Part shown: positions 17,602 through 26,473 of the stretch, piece by piece
How positions within the stretch are numbered: the first letter of the stretch is position 1
How the letters are laid out: each line of letters starts with the position of its first letter
From: Rhodococcoides fascians NBRC 12155 = LMG 3623
GTDB lineage: Bacteria > Actinomycetota > Actinomycetes > Mycobacteriales > Mycobacteriaceae
Direction of reading: 5' to 3'
Assembly: GCF_001894785.1 (NCBI RefSeq)
Contig: NZ_BCWW01000003.1
Location: 620,001 to 684,000, forward strand
DNA: 64,000 nucleotides
The notes under the pieces: model-generated
Told to the model about the DNA's origin: nothing
Databases searched by the model: none
Seen by the model: the letters and a program-made list of their open reading frames with translations, nothing else
Made by a program: the position numbers and the translations under genes

Positions 17602-18618
17602 CTACAGCCACTTCTGACGTTTGAACACCACGTAGAGCGCGCTGGAGCAGATCACCATGGCGACCAGCGCCAGTGGATAACCCAAGTGCCACTTCAGTTC
17701 CGGCATGTCCTCGAAGTTCATGCCGTAGATCGCGGCGATGAGCGACGGCGCGAACAGGATTGCGCCCCAGGACGAGATTCGTTTGACCTGTTCGTTCTGC
17801 TCGAGGCTGACCTGCGTCATGTTCCGCATCTCTTCGTTCTGCTGCTGCGCCACCATGGTGGAGTGCACCGTCATCGCGTTCTGCAGGTTGGATCGAAACG
17901 ATTCGATGCGGTCGGAGATGCGGATTGCGTGGTCCAACACGTCACGAAGGTTTCGCTGCAGTTCGACGTCGACGTGATACTTGTCGGACCCGCGCTTGAG
18001 GGATTCGATCATCTCCACCAGAGGCTTTGCCGCACGGTCGAATTCGGATACCTCACGCAGCAGTGAGTAGATACGCCGCGATACGCTGGGATCGCCGGTG
18101 AACAGCTGATCCTCTATTTCGTCGATGTCGGTCTGCAGTCCCTTCACCACGGGGACGTACTCGTCGACCACTTGGTCGAGGATTCCGTACAGGATGGCCT
18201 CGGGTCCGAGCGCGAGCAACTCGGGAGATTCCTCCAGTCGATGTCGGACGAGACCGAGTTCGGGTGATTCGGCGTGGCGGATCGTGACGACGAAATCGGC
18301 TCCGAGAAAAATGTGCAATTCACCGAATTCGACCTTTTCGGTCTCGTCTATGTACCGCGCGGGTCGCAGAACAACGAACAATTGCTCGGCGTAGCGTTCG
18401 AGCTTCGGGCGCTGATGCGCCGCGATGGCATCCTCGACGGCGAGTCGGTGCAGCCCAAATTCCGTTGCTACTGCGTTGATTTCGCTGATCTCGGGACGGT
18501 ACAGGCCGATCCACGCCATACCGTGGCGGTCACGCATGCACTCGAACGTGATGTCGAGACTCTCCGGATTCGCGGTCCGCTTTCCCTCGACATAGACGGC
18601 ATTGTCGACGATCGGCAC
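17602..18618 (-). CDS. corA: CorA-family magnesium/cobalt channel
   Basis: A 338-residue CorA/MIT-type divalent cation channel. A long cytoplasmic N-terminal domain with extended helices (residues ~150-275) precedes two C-terminal membrane helices. The ion-selectivity motif YGMNFEDMPEL sits between them, and the protein ends in a basic FKRQKWL tail. Likely mediates Mg2+ uptake. Start codon ATG at 18618, close to the divergent VOC gene. Confidence 0.93.
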   Translation of the reverse strand: MPIVDNAVYVEGKRTANPESLDITFECMRDRHGMAWIGLYRPEISEINAVATEFGLHRLAVEDAIAAHQRPKLERYAEQLFVVLRPARYIDETEKVEFGELHIFLGADFVVTIRHAESPELGLVRHRLEESPELLALGPEAILYGILDQVVDEYVPVVKGLQTDIDEIEDQLFTGDPSVSRRIYSLLREVSEFDRAAKPLVEMIESLKRGSDKYHVDVELQRNLRDVLDHAIRISDRIESFRSNLQNAMTVHSTMVAQQQNEEMRNMTQVSLEQNEQVKRISSWGAILFAPSLIAAIYGMNFEDMPELKWHLGYPLALVAMVICSSALYVVFKRQKWL

Positions 18619-18696
18619 TTCGGGTCACCTCGGTTCGAGAACTTCGAATGTGCCGGACGGCACCCGACCGAGACTATCGCCTGAAACAATGGGGCG

Positions 18697-19125
18697 ATGC
18701 AGCAGCAAGTTCATTTCACCACTCTGGCCACTGCGGATCTCGACGCCGCCCGGTCGTTCTATTGCGGCGGGCTGGGGTGGACGCCGTTGCTCGACGTTCC
18801 TGGCGAGATTCTGTTCTTCCAGATCGGGCCGGGTGCGGTGCTCGGTCTGTACGACGCCACCGCGTTCGACGGGGATCTGGGACGGCCGCCGCGCGAACAC
18901 GATCTCGGCTCGGTCACGTTGGCGCACAACGTCGACGACGCAGCGGCCGTCGACGCGATGTTCGCGGCCACTCTCGCGGCGGGCGCGACACCGATCAAGG
19001 CACCGGAGCGGACATCGTTCGGTGGCTATCACGCCCACATCGCCGACCCCAACGGAGTCATCTGGGAAATCTGCCACAACCCCGGTTGGAGCGTCGACGA
19101 CGACGGAACGGTTCGGCTGACTTAG
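18697..19125 (+). CDS. VOC-family (glyoxalase-like) protein
   Basis: A 142-residue protein with two beta-alpha-beta-beta-beta modules of the vicinal oxygen chelate fold: QVHFTTLATADLDAARSFY at the N-terminus and GYHAHIADPNGVIWEICHNPGW at the C-terminus, with His and Glu at the usual metal positions. Family members range from glyoxalases and ring-cleavage dioxygenases to resistance proteins; the substrate cannot be told. It diverges from corA. Confidence 0.8.
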   Translation: MQQQVHFTTLATADLDAARSFYCGGLGWTPLLDVPGEILFFQIGPGAVLGLYDATAFDGDLGRPPREHDLGSVTLAHNVDDAAAVDAMFAATLAAGATPIKAPERTSFGGYHAHIADPNGVIWEICHNPGWSVDDDGTVRLT

Positions 19126-19190
19126 CCGCCGCTTCGAGGACGGGTCGGCGGAAATTGGGACTGCTGTCAGTCGCATGACATGCTCGTTCG

Positions 19191-19805
19191 GTGCTTCTCG
19201 ACCTCCTCGGATACATCGGCATCGCAGTCTTCGCGGCGTCCGGCGCATTGGTCGGGGTACATCGACGACTCGACCTGTTCGGGGTCTGCGTCGTCGGAAT
19301 CACGACGGGTATCGGGGGCGGCATCGTTCGCGATCTGCTGCTCGGCATCCATCCGCCGACGTCGCTGGATACCTGGCCGAACGTCACCGTCGGGTTCTTC
19401 GCCTCGCTGGTGGTGTTCGTCGCGCATCGGCAGATGGGCAAGGTGCGCCGGGGCGTGCTCGTGCTCGACGCGTTCGGGATGGGCCTGTTCGCGTCGACCG
19501 GCGCGACGATCGCACTCGGTGTCGGCGGTAGCGCCCTGTCGGGAGCGCTGATCGGGACGACGACGGCCGTGGCCGGTGGCGTCATCCGGGACGTCCTCGT
19601 CAACGACGTTCCCCTGCTGCTGCACCGCGACCTGTACGCCCTACCTGCCCTGCTCGGTGCGACGGCCGTCGTGGTGGCCGAGGCGCTCACTCTGCCGGAG
19701 AACGTCGGGTTGGTCGCGGGGACGATACTGGCGACCGGCCTGAGATTGCTCGCTCTGTGGCGTAAATGGAATCTGCCGCAGGCTCGGAATCTACCCACGC
19801 TGTGA
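19191..19805 (+). CDS. UPF0126 / TRIC-type membrane protein
   Basis: A 204-residue membrane protein with seven hydrophobic segments in two repeated halves. Each half carries the family glycine motif: [18 protein letters not shown] (residues ~35-52) and [19 protein letters not shown] (~118-136). Prokaryotic TRIC homologues form monovalent-cation channels; some UPF0126 members transport glycine. The function here is inferred from the family only. GTG start. It lies just before the mprA promoter. Confidence 0.85.
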   Translation: MLLDLLGYIGIAVFAASGALVGVHRRLDLFGVCVVGITTGIGGGIVRDLLLGIHPPTSLDTWPNVTVGFFASLVVFVAHRQMGKVRRGVLVLDAFGMGLFASTGATIALGVGGSALSGALIGTTTAVAGGVIRDVLVNDVPLLLHRDLYALPALLGATAVVVAEALTLPENVGLVAGTILATGLRLLALWRKWNLPQARNLPTL

Positions 19806-19842
19806 GCTCCGACTGCCGGAGCGCGTACCGACCGACCACCCC

Positions 19843-19861
19843 TCTCAGCCGTGTCTCAGTC
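19843..19861 (+). promoter_or_regulatory. MprA-type box upstream of mprA
   Basis: TCTCAGCC-gtg-TCTCAGTC, two 8-bp direct repeats separated by 3 bp (19 bp total), 20 bp before the mprA start. This matches the described architecture of the M. tuberculosis MprA site (two loosely conserved 8-bp direct repeats over ~19 bp) and implies autoregulation. The same pattern precedes pepD. Confidence 0.75.
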
Positions 19862-19881
19862 GACCAGGACAAACTGTACCG

Positions 19882-20568
19882 ATGCGGATACTGGTGGTCG
19901 ACGACGATCGAGCGGTGCGCGAATCGCTGCGCAGGTCGCTCACGTTCAACGGGTACACCGTGGACCTGGCGGTCGACGGCCTCGATGCCCTGGAACAGGT
20001 AGCTGCGGCGCGTCCCGATGCGTTGGTGCTCGATGTGATGATGCCGCGTCTCGACGGCCTCGAGGTGTGTCGGCGATTGCGCAGCGTGGGCGACGACCTA
20101 CCGATCCTGGTGCTGACTGCGCGTGATTCGGTGTCCGAGCGCGTAGCCGGTCTCGACGCGGGTGCAGACGACTACCTGCCCAAGCCGTTCGCGCTCGAGG
20201 AGCTCCTGGCTCGGCTGCGGGCACTGTTGCGGCGCACAGCGATGGAAGCCGGCATCGACTCGGAGACCATGACGTTCGCGGACCTGTCGTTGGACCCGGT
20301 CACCCGTGAGGTCTCGCGCGGCGAGCGTTCGATCAGTCTCACCAGAACCGAGTTCTCGTTGCTCGAGATGCTCATGACCAATCCGCGCCGAGTGCTCACC
20401 AGAAGTCGCATTCTCGAAGAGGTCTGGGGCTACGACTTCCCGACCTCCGGCAACGCGCTCGAGGTGTACGTCGGGTATCTGCGGCGCAAGACCGAGGCCG
20501 AAGGGGAGTCGCGACTGATCCATACCGTTCGCGGTGTCGGATACGTCCTGCGCGAGACGCCCCCGTGA
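19882..20568 (+). CDS. mprA: OmpR-type response regulator MprA
   Basis: A 228-residue regulator. The receiver domain (1-~120) has acidic residues in LVVDDDRAV, the phosphoacceptor Asp in [12 protein letters not shown], and a conserved Lys in DDYLPKPF. The C-terminal winged-helix domain (~130-225) ends [15 protein letters not shown]. In M. tuberculosis MprA with MprB answers envelope stress and controls sigE, pepD and itself. Synteny (mprA-mprB-pepD-moaB2) supports the identification. Its stop overlaps the mprB start (GTGATAG). Confidence 0.93.
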   Translation: MRILVVDDDRAVRESLRRSLTFNGYTVDLAVDGLDALEQVAAARPDALVLDVMMPRLDGLEVCRRLRSVGDDLPILVLTARDSVSERVAGLDAGADDYLPKPFALEELLARLRALLRRTAMEAGIDSETMTFADLSLDPVTREVSRGERSISLTRTEFSLLEMLMTNPRRVLTRSRILEEVWGYDFPTSGNALEVYVGYLRRKTEAEGESRLIHTVRGVGYVLRETPP

Positions 20569-22019
20569 TAGGCAGTTCGTTCGGGCGCAAGACGCCCGAC
20601 GGTGTCGCAGTTCCGCCTCCGCCGATGCGGCCACCGACGCCGTTGACGAGATCGGTGTCGTTACGGTGGCGGGTGACGCTGTTGGCTGCGTCCGTCGTGG
20701 CGATCGCGGTGGCTGTCATGGCCATTGCGGCCTACACCGTGGTCTCGCGCGCGCTGTACGGCGACGTGGACACGCAGTTGCGTTCTCGCGCATCTGCATT
20801 GGCTGAATCGGACCTGGTGTCCTACGACCCACGGTTCGTGGCCGGTGCCACGTTGTACAGCACCGACGTCAGTGTGGCGTTGATCTACCCCGACATGACC
20901 AGCTACAACCCGCCCGGGCCTAAGGTGCCCGTCGGCGATTCGGAACTTGCTGTGGTGCGCGGAGAGCAGGCTTCGTCGCTGCGCACACTCGACGATCAGC
21001 GGGTGCTCGCACTGCGTACCAAGGACGGCAGCACCCTGATCGTGGCGCAGCGACTGCTGCCCACCGGAGAAGTGCTGGATCGTTTGGCGTGGGTTCTGCT
21101 GATCGTGGGAGCCTGTGGTGTCGTGCTGGCGGCGGGCGCGGGCATGGCGGTGGCGCGCACCGGTTTACGGCCTATCGCACGATTGACGGCGGCCGCAGAG
21201 CGAGTGGCGCGTACCGACGATCTGACGCCTATCCCGGTGACGGGCGACGACGAATTGGCCCGGTTGACCGAGAGTTTCAACACGATGCTCCGCGCACTGG
21301 CCGAATCTCGGGGCAGGCAGAGCAGATTGGTCGCCGACGCCGGGCACGAACTTCGGACGCCGTTGACGTCGCTGCGCACCAACATGGAACTGTTGATCGC
21401 GGCCGGGCGTCCGGGCGCACCGTCCATTCCCGATGAGGACATGGCCGAGCTGCGAACCGACGTGGTGGCGCAAATCCAGGAATTGTCCACGCTGGTGGGT
21501 GATCTGGTGGACCTTGCACGCGAGGATGCACCCGAGACGGTGTTCGAGCGGGTCGACCTGGCCGATGCCGTCGAGCGCAGCCTCGAACGAGCTCGCAGGC
21601 GTCGCAACGAGATCGACTTCGATGCCACGCTCATGCCGTGGTTCGTCTACGGAGATCAGGCGGGCCTGTCGCGGGCAGTGCTCAATGTGCTCGACAACGC
21701 GGCCAAATGGAGCCCCAGCGGCGGAGAAGTACGAATTGCCATGCGGCAGATCGGTGACGGCCTGCTCGAGCTGACAGTGGACGACGCGGGCCCTGGCATT
21801 CCGGAGGAAGACCGCGAACTCGTCTTCGAGCGCTTCTATCGCTCGACGGCATCGCGTTCGATGCCCGGATCCGGTCTGGGACTTGCCATCGTGCGACAGG
21901 TGGTCGTCAAACACGGCGGCACTATTGCCGTCGAGGTGTCCGAGCGGGGTGGAGCTCTCATCCGAATCGTGTTGCCCGGTGAGGGTGCCGCGGACCACGA
22001 GACACTCTCGGCAAACTGA
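20565..22019 (+). CDS. mprB: Sensor histidine kinase MprB
   Basis: A 484-residue membrane histidine kinase. There is a cytoplasmic proline-rich N-terminus, TM1 at residues ~37-62, an extracytoplasmic sensor loop (~63-165), TM2 at ~167-190, a HAMP linker, the HisKA motif [14 protein letters not shown] with the phosphorylated His, and an HATPase domain ([31 protein letters not shown]). GTG start overlapping mprA by 4 nt. In M. tuberculosis it senses envelope stress, in part through DnaK binding to the loop. Confidence 0.93.
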   Translation: MIGSSFGRKTPDGVAVPPPPMRPPTPLTRSVSLRWRVTLLAASVVAIAVAVMAIAAYTVVSRALYGDVDTQLRSRASALAESDLVSYDPRFVAGATLYSTDVSVALIYPDMTSYNPPGPKVPVGDSELAVVRGEQASSLRTLDDQRVLALRTKDGSTLIVAQRLLPTGEVLDRLAWVLLIVGACGVVLAAGAGMAVARTGLRPIARLTAAAERVARTDDLTPIPVTGDDELARLTESFNTMLRALAESRGRQSRLVADAGHELRTPLTSLRTNMELLIAAGRPGAPSIPDEDMAELRTDVVAQIQELSTLVGDLVDLAREDAPETVFERVDLADAVERSLERARRRRNEIDFDATLMPWFVYGDQAGLSRAVLNVLDNAAKWSPSGGEVRIAMRQIGDGLLELTVDDAGPGIPEEDRELVFERFYRSTASRSMPGSGLGLAIVRQVVVKHGGTIAVEVSERGGALIRIVLPGEGAADHETLSAN

Positions 22020-22027
22020 TAGGCGAG

Positions 22028-22046
22028 TCTCAGCGCGCTCTCAGTA
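22028..22046 (+). promoter_or_regulatory. MprA-type box upstream of pepD
   Basis: TCTCAGCG-cgc-TCTCAGTA, with the same 8+3+8 spacing as the box before mprA and 13 of 16 repeat positions or more in common. It lies 74 bp before the pepD start and 8 bp after the mprB stop. Confidence 0.75.
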
Positions 22047-22119
22047 CCGCCCTGCACAGTGAGTAGCAAGAAGGCGGGCGACCTCGAAGCCGAGGTCTCT
22101 ATCGAAGGAAGCAACAGCG

Positions 22120-23628
22120 ATGAGCGACGACCGTAACGAACCAGAACAGCCCGGACGGGATGCCGGTGCACAGCATCATCCTGCGGACCGGGCTTTACAC
22201 GGCGGCGAGCACGATCCCTCGACTCAGCACCAGCCCACCCAGCAGCAGCCAAGCCAGCAGAATCCCACGCAGCAGTTCCCGCCCCAGCAGGCGCATCCCC
22301 AGCAGAGCTACCCGCAGCAGTACGCGGGCTACGGGCAGAATCAGTACCAGCCCGGCTACGGCCCCTACGGTCAGCACGGTGACTCGCAGGCCGGTCAGCA
22401 CAACCCCGGCCAGCATGCGCAGCCCCAACAGGTTGCGCCGCAGCCTCATTCGGCATCCGGCGCCGTGAAGACTCGTCCGGGTCGGTCAGCCCTCGTGGCC
22501 GGAGCGATTGCCCTTGTCCTCGTGGGCGGCGGAATCGGCGGCGCTGTCGGTGCCATCGCGACCAACAACGCCAACGGCAACAACGCCGGTGTCACCAATT
22601 CGCTGAACTCACCGATCACCGCCGCTCAGCCGGCCGCCAACTTCCCCGACGGTTCCGTTCAGGCCGTCGCGAACAAGGTGCTGCCGAGTGTCGTGCAGAT
22701 TCAGGTGAAGGGCTCGCAGCAGGAAGGTGAGGGCTCCGGCGTCATCCTCAGCAGTGACGGCCTGATCCTGACGAACAACCACGTCGCCACCGGCGCAGGA
22801 GCCAACGGCAAACTGACCGTCGCGTTCGCCGACGGGTCGGTGGCCGACGCCACCATCGTCGGTGCGGACTCCGTCTCGGACATGGCCGTCATCAAGGCCG
22901 AAGGAAAGACGAATCTGACGCCGATCGAGTTGGGCAGCTCGTCCAACCTCGAGGTCGGCCAGCAGGTCGTCGCCATCGGTTCGCCTCTGGGCCTGGCCGG
23001 CACCGTCACCACCGGCATCGTTTCCTCGCTCAACCGCCCGGTATCGACGTCCGGTGAGTCCGGCAACCAGAACTCGGTGATCGACGCCATTCAGACCGAC
23101 GCTGCCATCAACCCCGGTAACTCCGGCGGCGCTCTGGTCAACACCGATGGCCAGTTGATCGGCATCAACACCGCCATCGCCACGCTCGGCGGCAGTGAGG
23201 GTTCCGGCGCGCAGAGCGGATCGATCGGTCTCGGATTCGCGATCCCGGTCGATCAGGCCAAGCGGATCGCCGACGAGCTGACCACCACCGGCAAGGCCAC
23301 CCAAGCGATGATCGGTGTGCAGGTGCCGTCCAAGGACGATGCCAACGGTGCAACCGTCGTCGAGGTCACCGAGGGTGGCCCGGCTGCGGCGGCCGGCATT
23401 CCGAAGGGCGCGGTCATCACCAAGGTCGACGATCGGATCGTTGCCAGTGGTGACGCGTTGATCGCCGCCGTGCGTTCGCACGCACCCGGCGATTCGGTGA
23501 AGATCACGTACACGGACGGCGGCAGTGAGAAGACAGTCGACGTGACGCTGGGCACGGCCGAGCCGGCTGCGGCACCCGCTGCGCAGGTTCCTTCACTTCA
23601 GATCCCGTCGTTCCCGGGCGGTCGCTGA
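22120..23628 (+). CDS. pepD: HtrA-like membrane serine protease PepD
   Basis: A 502-residue HtrA/DegP-type protease facing the cell envelope. The cytoplasmic N-terminus (~1-115) is rich in Gln, Pro and His, and one membrane helix follows at ~125-147. The trypsin-like domain shows the catalytic triad in LTNNHVATGAG (His), VSDMAVIKAE (Asp) and NPGNSGGALVN (Ser). One PDZ domain lies at ~405-485. It degrades or refolds damaged envelope proteins and, in M. tuberculosis, feeds back on the MprAB/SigE stress network. An MprA-type box lies upstream. The short Gln-rich repeats are compositional. Confidence 0.93.
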   Translation: MSDDRNEPEQPGRDAGAQHHPADRALHGGEHDPSTQHQPTQQQPSQQNPTQQFPPQQAHPQQSYPQQYAGYGQNQYQPGYGPYGQHGDSQAGQHNPGQHAQPQQVAPQPHSASGAVKTRPGRSALVAGAIALVLVGGGIGGAVGAIATNNANGNNAGVTNSLNSPITAAQPAANFPDGSVQAVANKVLPSVVQIQVKGSQQEGEGSGVILSSDGLILTNNHVATGAGANGKLTVAFADGSVADATIVGADSVSDMAVIKAEGKTNLTPIELGSSSNLEVGQQVVAIGSPLGLAGTVTTGIVSSLNRPVSTSGESGNQNSVIDAIQTDAAINPGNSGGALVNTDGQLIGINTAIATLGGSEGSGAQSGSIGLGFAIPVDQAKRIADELTTTGKATQAMIGVQVPSKDDANGATVVEVTEGGPAAAAGIPKGAVITKVDDRIVASGDALIAAVRSHAPGDSVKITYTDGGSEKTVDVTLGTAEPAAAPAAQVPSLQIPSFPGGR

Positions 23629-23717
23629 TGCTCAGGGAAGCCGGCAGGCACGGAACCATTGCAACTATTTACGCACAGCGTGAGCCGGGTACGGGCCTTA
23701 CTACTACGGTGAGCGGT

Positions 23718-24215
23718 ATGGAACTCGACGCACCTTTGGCCGGCCGCGCGTTGGTCGTCATCGTGGACGACCGGACAGCTCACAGCAACGAGAAGGATTC
23801 GACGGGTCCGCTGGTGACCGAACTGTTGACCGAGGCCGGTTTCTTGGTCGACGGTGTGGTGGCAGTGACGGCCGACGAAGTGGACGTGCGGAATGCGCTG
23901 AACACTGCGGTGATCGGCGGTGTCGACCTGGTGGTGTCCGTCGGCGGCACGGGTGTCTCGCCTCGCGACGTGACTCCCGACGTCACGGCCGAGGTGCTCG
24001 ATCGCGAGATACCGGGAATCAGTGAGGCGCTGCGTTCTTCCGGTTTGGCAGCCGGATCGTTGGACGCAGGCCTGTCGCGGGGACTGGTCGGAGTATCGGG
24101 CAGCACGCTGGTGGTCAACCTTGCGTCGTCCCGTGCCGCCATCCGTGACGGTATGGCGACATTGACGCCACTGGCGAGTCAGGTCATCGCCGAGCTGTCG
24201 GGATTGGACGCGTAG
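23718..24215 (+). CDS. moaB2: MogA/MoaB-family molybdopterin protein MoaB2
   Basis: A 165-residue protein with the MoCF fold: RALVVIVDDRTAHSNEKDSTG at the N-terminus, VVSVGGTGVSPRDVTPD in the middle and GLVGVSGSTLVVNLA near the end. Family members adenylylate molybdopterin. In actinobacteria this copy is fixed next to the mprAB-pepD locus, for reasons unknown. The open frame extends to an ATG overlapping the pepD stop, but ATG 23718 matches where the family homology begins. Confidence 0.85.
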   Translation: MELDAPLAGRALVVIVDDRTAHSNEKDSTGPLVTELLTEAGFLVDGVVAVTADEVDVRNALNTAVIGGVDLVVSVGGTGVSPRDVTPDVTAEVLDREIPGISEALRSSGLAAGSLDAGLSRGLVGVSGSTLVVNLASSRAAIRDGMATLTPLASQVIAELSGLDA

Positions 24216-24223
24216 TCACTGCG

Positions 24224-24415
24224 ATGAACGACGAGCCGATCGAGAATCGACCGGACGACGAAGCGAGCCGGGCCCGAGCAGAACGGGCCCGGCTCGCTCG
24301 TATCTTCGGTGACGTGCTGCCGGAGACCACGGGAGACGACCGGGCCGACGGGCCCGATGGCGACTCTTTGTCGGTCGATTGGTTGAAGCAGCAGCGACCA
24401 CCCCATTACTTTTAG
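24224..24415 (+). CDS. Conserved small acidic protein downstream of moaB2
   Basis: A 63-residue protein with an acidic and Arg-rich N-terminus (EASRARAERARLARIFGDVLP) and a C-terminus ending SVDWLKQQRPPHYF. I recall similar short proteins with a C-terminal DW...QRPPH tail in related actinomycetes, but cannot verify this here. It starts 8 nt after moaB2. Codons 14-25 coincide with a perfect 14-bp hairpin, so part of its sequence may be constrained by RNA structure. Function unknown. Confidence 0.6.
   Translation: MNDEPIENRPDDEASRARAERARLARIFGDVLPETTGDDRADGPDGDSLSVDWLKQQRPPHYF
24263..24297. repeat. Perfect 14-bp hairpin inside the small ORF after moaB2
   Basis: GCGAGCCGGGCCCG (24263-24276) and its exact complement at 24284-24297, 7-nt loop AGCAGAA. 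It would form a very stable GC hairpin 48 nt after the moaB2 stop, within the first third of the small ORF. It may act as a terminator or attenuator for moaB2, or be a coincidence of Arg/Ala codons. Confidence 0.6.
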
Positions 24416-24979
24416 TGTGATCCACAACACATTTTACTGGCTGGAATGACAGCTCTGTTAGTTAGTCGTTTACCTGTCGTTAGCGACCTACCCGGCGGTA
24501 GTGCCGGGCGAAGCCGCCGAAAACGGACACCACAGGCGGGGTGTGGAACGGTCCAATCGTGCAATCCGGACAGGACTCCCGCTGCGTCTTCCCATATCAG
24601 GGTCGTTTTACTCCTGATCGGCTCCTGTAACGGTTTCCACTTCTCGGGAGATGCTGTGACGCAGGTTATCGCTAACACGGGTGTGAAAGATGTTCACGCC
24701 GACGAAACACATCACGAGATGGCAACGTTTGGGCGTCGATCGTAGGGATTGTCACGGTCAGGCATCTCCTCTAATGTTCCCCTCAGCTTCCAAGGGATCA
24801 GGGCGTGGGACCAACCGGTGCCGCGCCCTTCATCTCGGAACTGAACAATCGAGGATGTGGCCTTCAGGCTCCATCCGGCTCGGGCTCGCACACACTGACG
24901 CGTGCGATTCAGTTCGAGGGTGAAAGCCACAAGCTTCCCCGTGCGACACCGCGCTGGGACTGAACATGATGAGGAATAA
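24416..24979 (+). promoter_or_regulatory. 564-bp non-coding region upstream of the porin gene
   Basis: No convincing gene is seen. A CRP/GlxR-like 16-mer TGTGATCCACAACACA lies at 24416-24431 (one mismatch to TGTGA-N6-TCACA). A GTGAA-N5-TTCAC dyad lies at 24683-24697. A promoter-like pair follows at 24749-24777: TTGTCA, exactly 17 bp, TAATGT. If used, it gives a leader of about 195 nt before the porin ATG. The short frames in the region have no ribosome binding site and no protein-like composition. Confidence 0.5.
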
Positions 24980-25777
24980 ATGACGGAGATCCAGAAGTCG
25001 CGGCGCAGCCGGGGACTCAAGTCCATGAGCGTCGCAGTTGCTGCCAGCGCTTCGGTAGTCGGCCTGGTACTCGGTACCGGAACCGCTTCCGCCGCTGTCG
25101 ACAGCTCCAACTCGGTCGTCGACGCTGATGGAAACACCATCACGGTGACGCTGTCCGACACCTTCATCAACGGTGTCGCTCCCCTCGACGGCAGCCCGCT
25201 TACCCGTGAGTGGTTCGCCAACGGCAAGGCTTCTTACGACGTCCAGGGCCCTTCGGCTGACGACTTCGAAGGCACCCTCAAGATCGGCTACCAGATCGGT
25301 TACCCGATGAGCCTCGGCGGAGGCGTCACGGTTTCGTGGGCATCGCCCACCGCAAAGCTCGGAATCGGTTCCTCGAACACGAGCACCGTCACGGGCACTT
25401 CGACCGCCGGTCAGCTGCTTTCGCCCGGCGGACTCGGTGCATTCGTGGCTGGTGCCGCCATCGAGGGTGTCGGCGAGAGCACGTCCGGCCTCGACGTCGG
25501 AGTCGACCTTCTCCCGCAGGCAACCGGCACCATTGCCCTGACCAACGGCCCCGGCGTTGTTCAGTCCGAGAGTGCTTACGCGGTTAAGAACGATTCGGCA
25601 GACATTACCTCCGCTGAAGGCGACGCAGCAGGCACGAGTGGCTCGATCCAGGTCGCTAACCTGCACGGAACGGCGACCGAGATCCTCGGCAACGTGACGA
25701 TCCGTCCGTACGTTTCGTTGACCAGCGCCACGGGCGACACGGCCATCACCTACGGTGTTCCGGTTCGTCTCAACTGA
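24980..25777 (+). CDS. MspA-family outer-membrane porin
   Basis: A 265-residue precursor. The Sec signal peptide (residues ~1-38) ends in TASA before AVDSSNS. The mature part is beta-rich with few charges and shows the MspA pattern (LSDTFINGVAPLDGSPLTREWFANGKASYDV ... GYQIGYPMSLGGGVTV, in separate strands), ending in RLN. It should form an oligomeric channel in the mycolic-acid outer membrane for small hydrophilic solutes. AGGAA precedes the ATG. A long leader precedes it and a strong terminator follows. It is a good marker of a mycolata genome. Confidence 0.9.
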   Translation: MTEIQKSRRSRGLKSMSVAVAASASVVGLVLGTGTASAAVDSSNSVVDADGNTITVTLSDTFINGVAPLDGSPLTREWFANGKASYDVQGPSADDFEGTLKIGYQIGYPMSLGGGVTVSWASPTAKLGIGSSNTSTVTGTSTAGQLLSPGGLGAFVAGAAIEGVGESTSGLDVGVDLLPQATGTIALTNGPGVVQSESAYAVKNDSADITSAEGDAAGTSGSIQVANLHGTATEILGNVTIRPYVSLTSATGDTAITYGVPVRLN

Positions 25778-25833
25778 TTTCGCTGTCAGTTTTACAAGGG
25801 TGACCTAGATTCACCTGCAATACACCGAGAAAA

Positions 25834-25871
25834 GTTCAGGCCCGTACGGATCACTCCGTACGGGCCTGAAC
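25834..25871. terminator. Terminator after the porin gene
   Basis: Perfect 17-bp inverted repeat, GTTCAGGCCCGTACGGA, with a TCAC tetraloop, 57 bp after the porin stop. Strong hairpin without a clear T-tract. Confidence 0.85.
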
Positions 25872-25919
25872 TACGTTCGGACCCGACCAGTTGTCCCTTA
25901 CGAAAGGCGCGAAGCCACG

Positions 25920-26363
25920 ATGTACTCGAAAGCCCGATTTGCCGCCGCTGCCGCGGGCGCATTGCTGGCGCTCGGACTTGCCGCCGGCTGCAGTAACGAC
26001 GAGTCCGCAGCGACAGGTGAGAGTGCCGATGCCTGCACCAACTTCGCGACCGACCACAATGCACTGGTTGGGCTCGTAGGTGCCGGGCCGGGGTCCGCCG
26101 AAAACATCGAGAAGTGGACCGCCGACAAGCAGGCCGTCGTCGACAAGCTAGTTGCGCTTCCCGGCACTGCGTCGGGCGACGTCGCCAGTTCGATAACCAC
26201 GTTTGTTGACGCGTTGCCAGCCGACACCCTGGATCTTTCGACTACAGGCAGCGAATCGGGCAAGGCCTTCGTCGACAACGGCGCAGCCGTGGCGTCGGCG
26301 TGCGAGACAGAAGGAACCACGATCACCCTAGACGCACTACCTCTGTCGACATTCACCAACTGA
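25920..26363 (+). CDS. Putative lipoprotein
   Basis: A 147-residue secreted protein with a lipobox (GLAAGC at residues ~19-24) after a positively charged start and hydrophobic core. The mature part is helical and acidic with two further cysteines (DACTNF and ASACETEG) that could pair. No family recognised. It follows the porin terminator by ~50 bp and faces mscL across a long palindrome. Confidence 0.7.
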   Translation: MYSKARFAAAAAGALLALGLAAGCSNDESAATGESADACTNFATDHNALVGLVGAGPGSAENIEKWTADKQAVVDKLVALPGTASGDVASSITTFVDALPADTLDLSTTGSESGKAFVDNGAAVASACETEGTTITLDALPLSTFTN

Positions 26364-26403
26364 TCGCCTGACGGGGCCCTCACGGCCTGTCGCACGCCCC
26401 ACA

Positions 26404-26458
26404 ACGAATGAATGCGCCAGTCATGCACTCAGAGTGCATGACTGGCGCATTCATTCGT
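26404..26458. terminator. Perfect 27-bp palindrome between convergent genes
   Basis: A 55-nt sequence in which 27 bases on each side of a single central A are exact complements (centre GCACTC-A-GAGTGC). It lies between the lipoprotein gene and mscL, which converge, so it should act as a bidirectional terminator. The perfection of so long a palindrome is unusual. Confidence 0.75.
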
Positions 26459-26473
26459 CGAAGCAGACCGGTG

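Noticed and set aside
22190..22445. Repeat array from the Gln/Pro-rich coding region of pepD
   Set aside because: CAG/CCC-rich codons for a low-complexity cytoplasmic tail; periodicity is irregular and not a DNA repeat.
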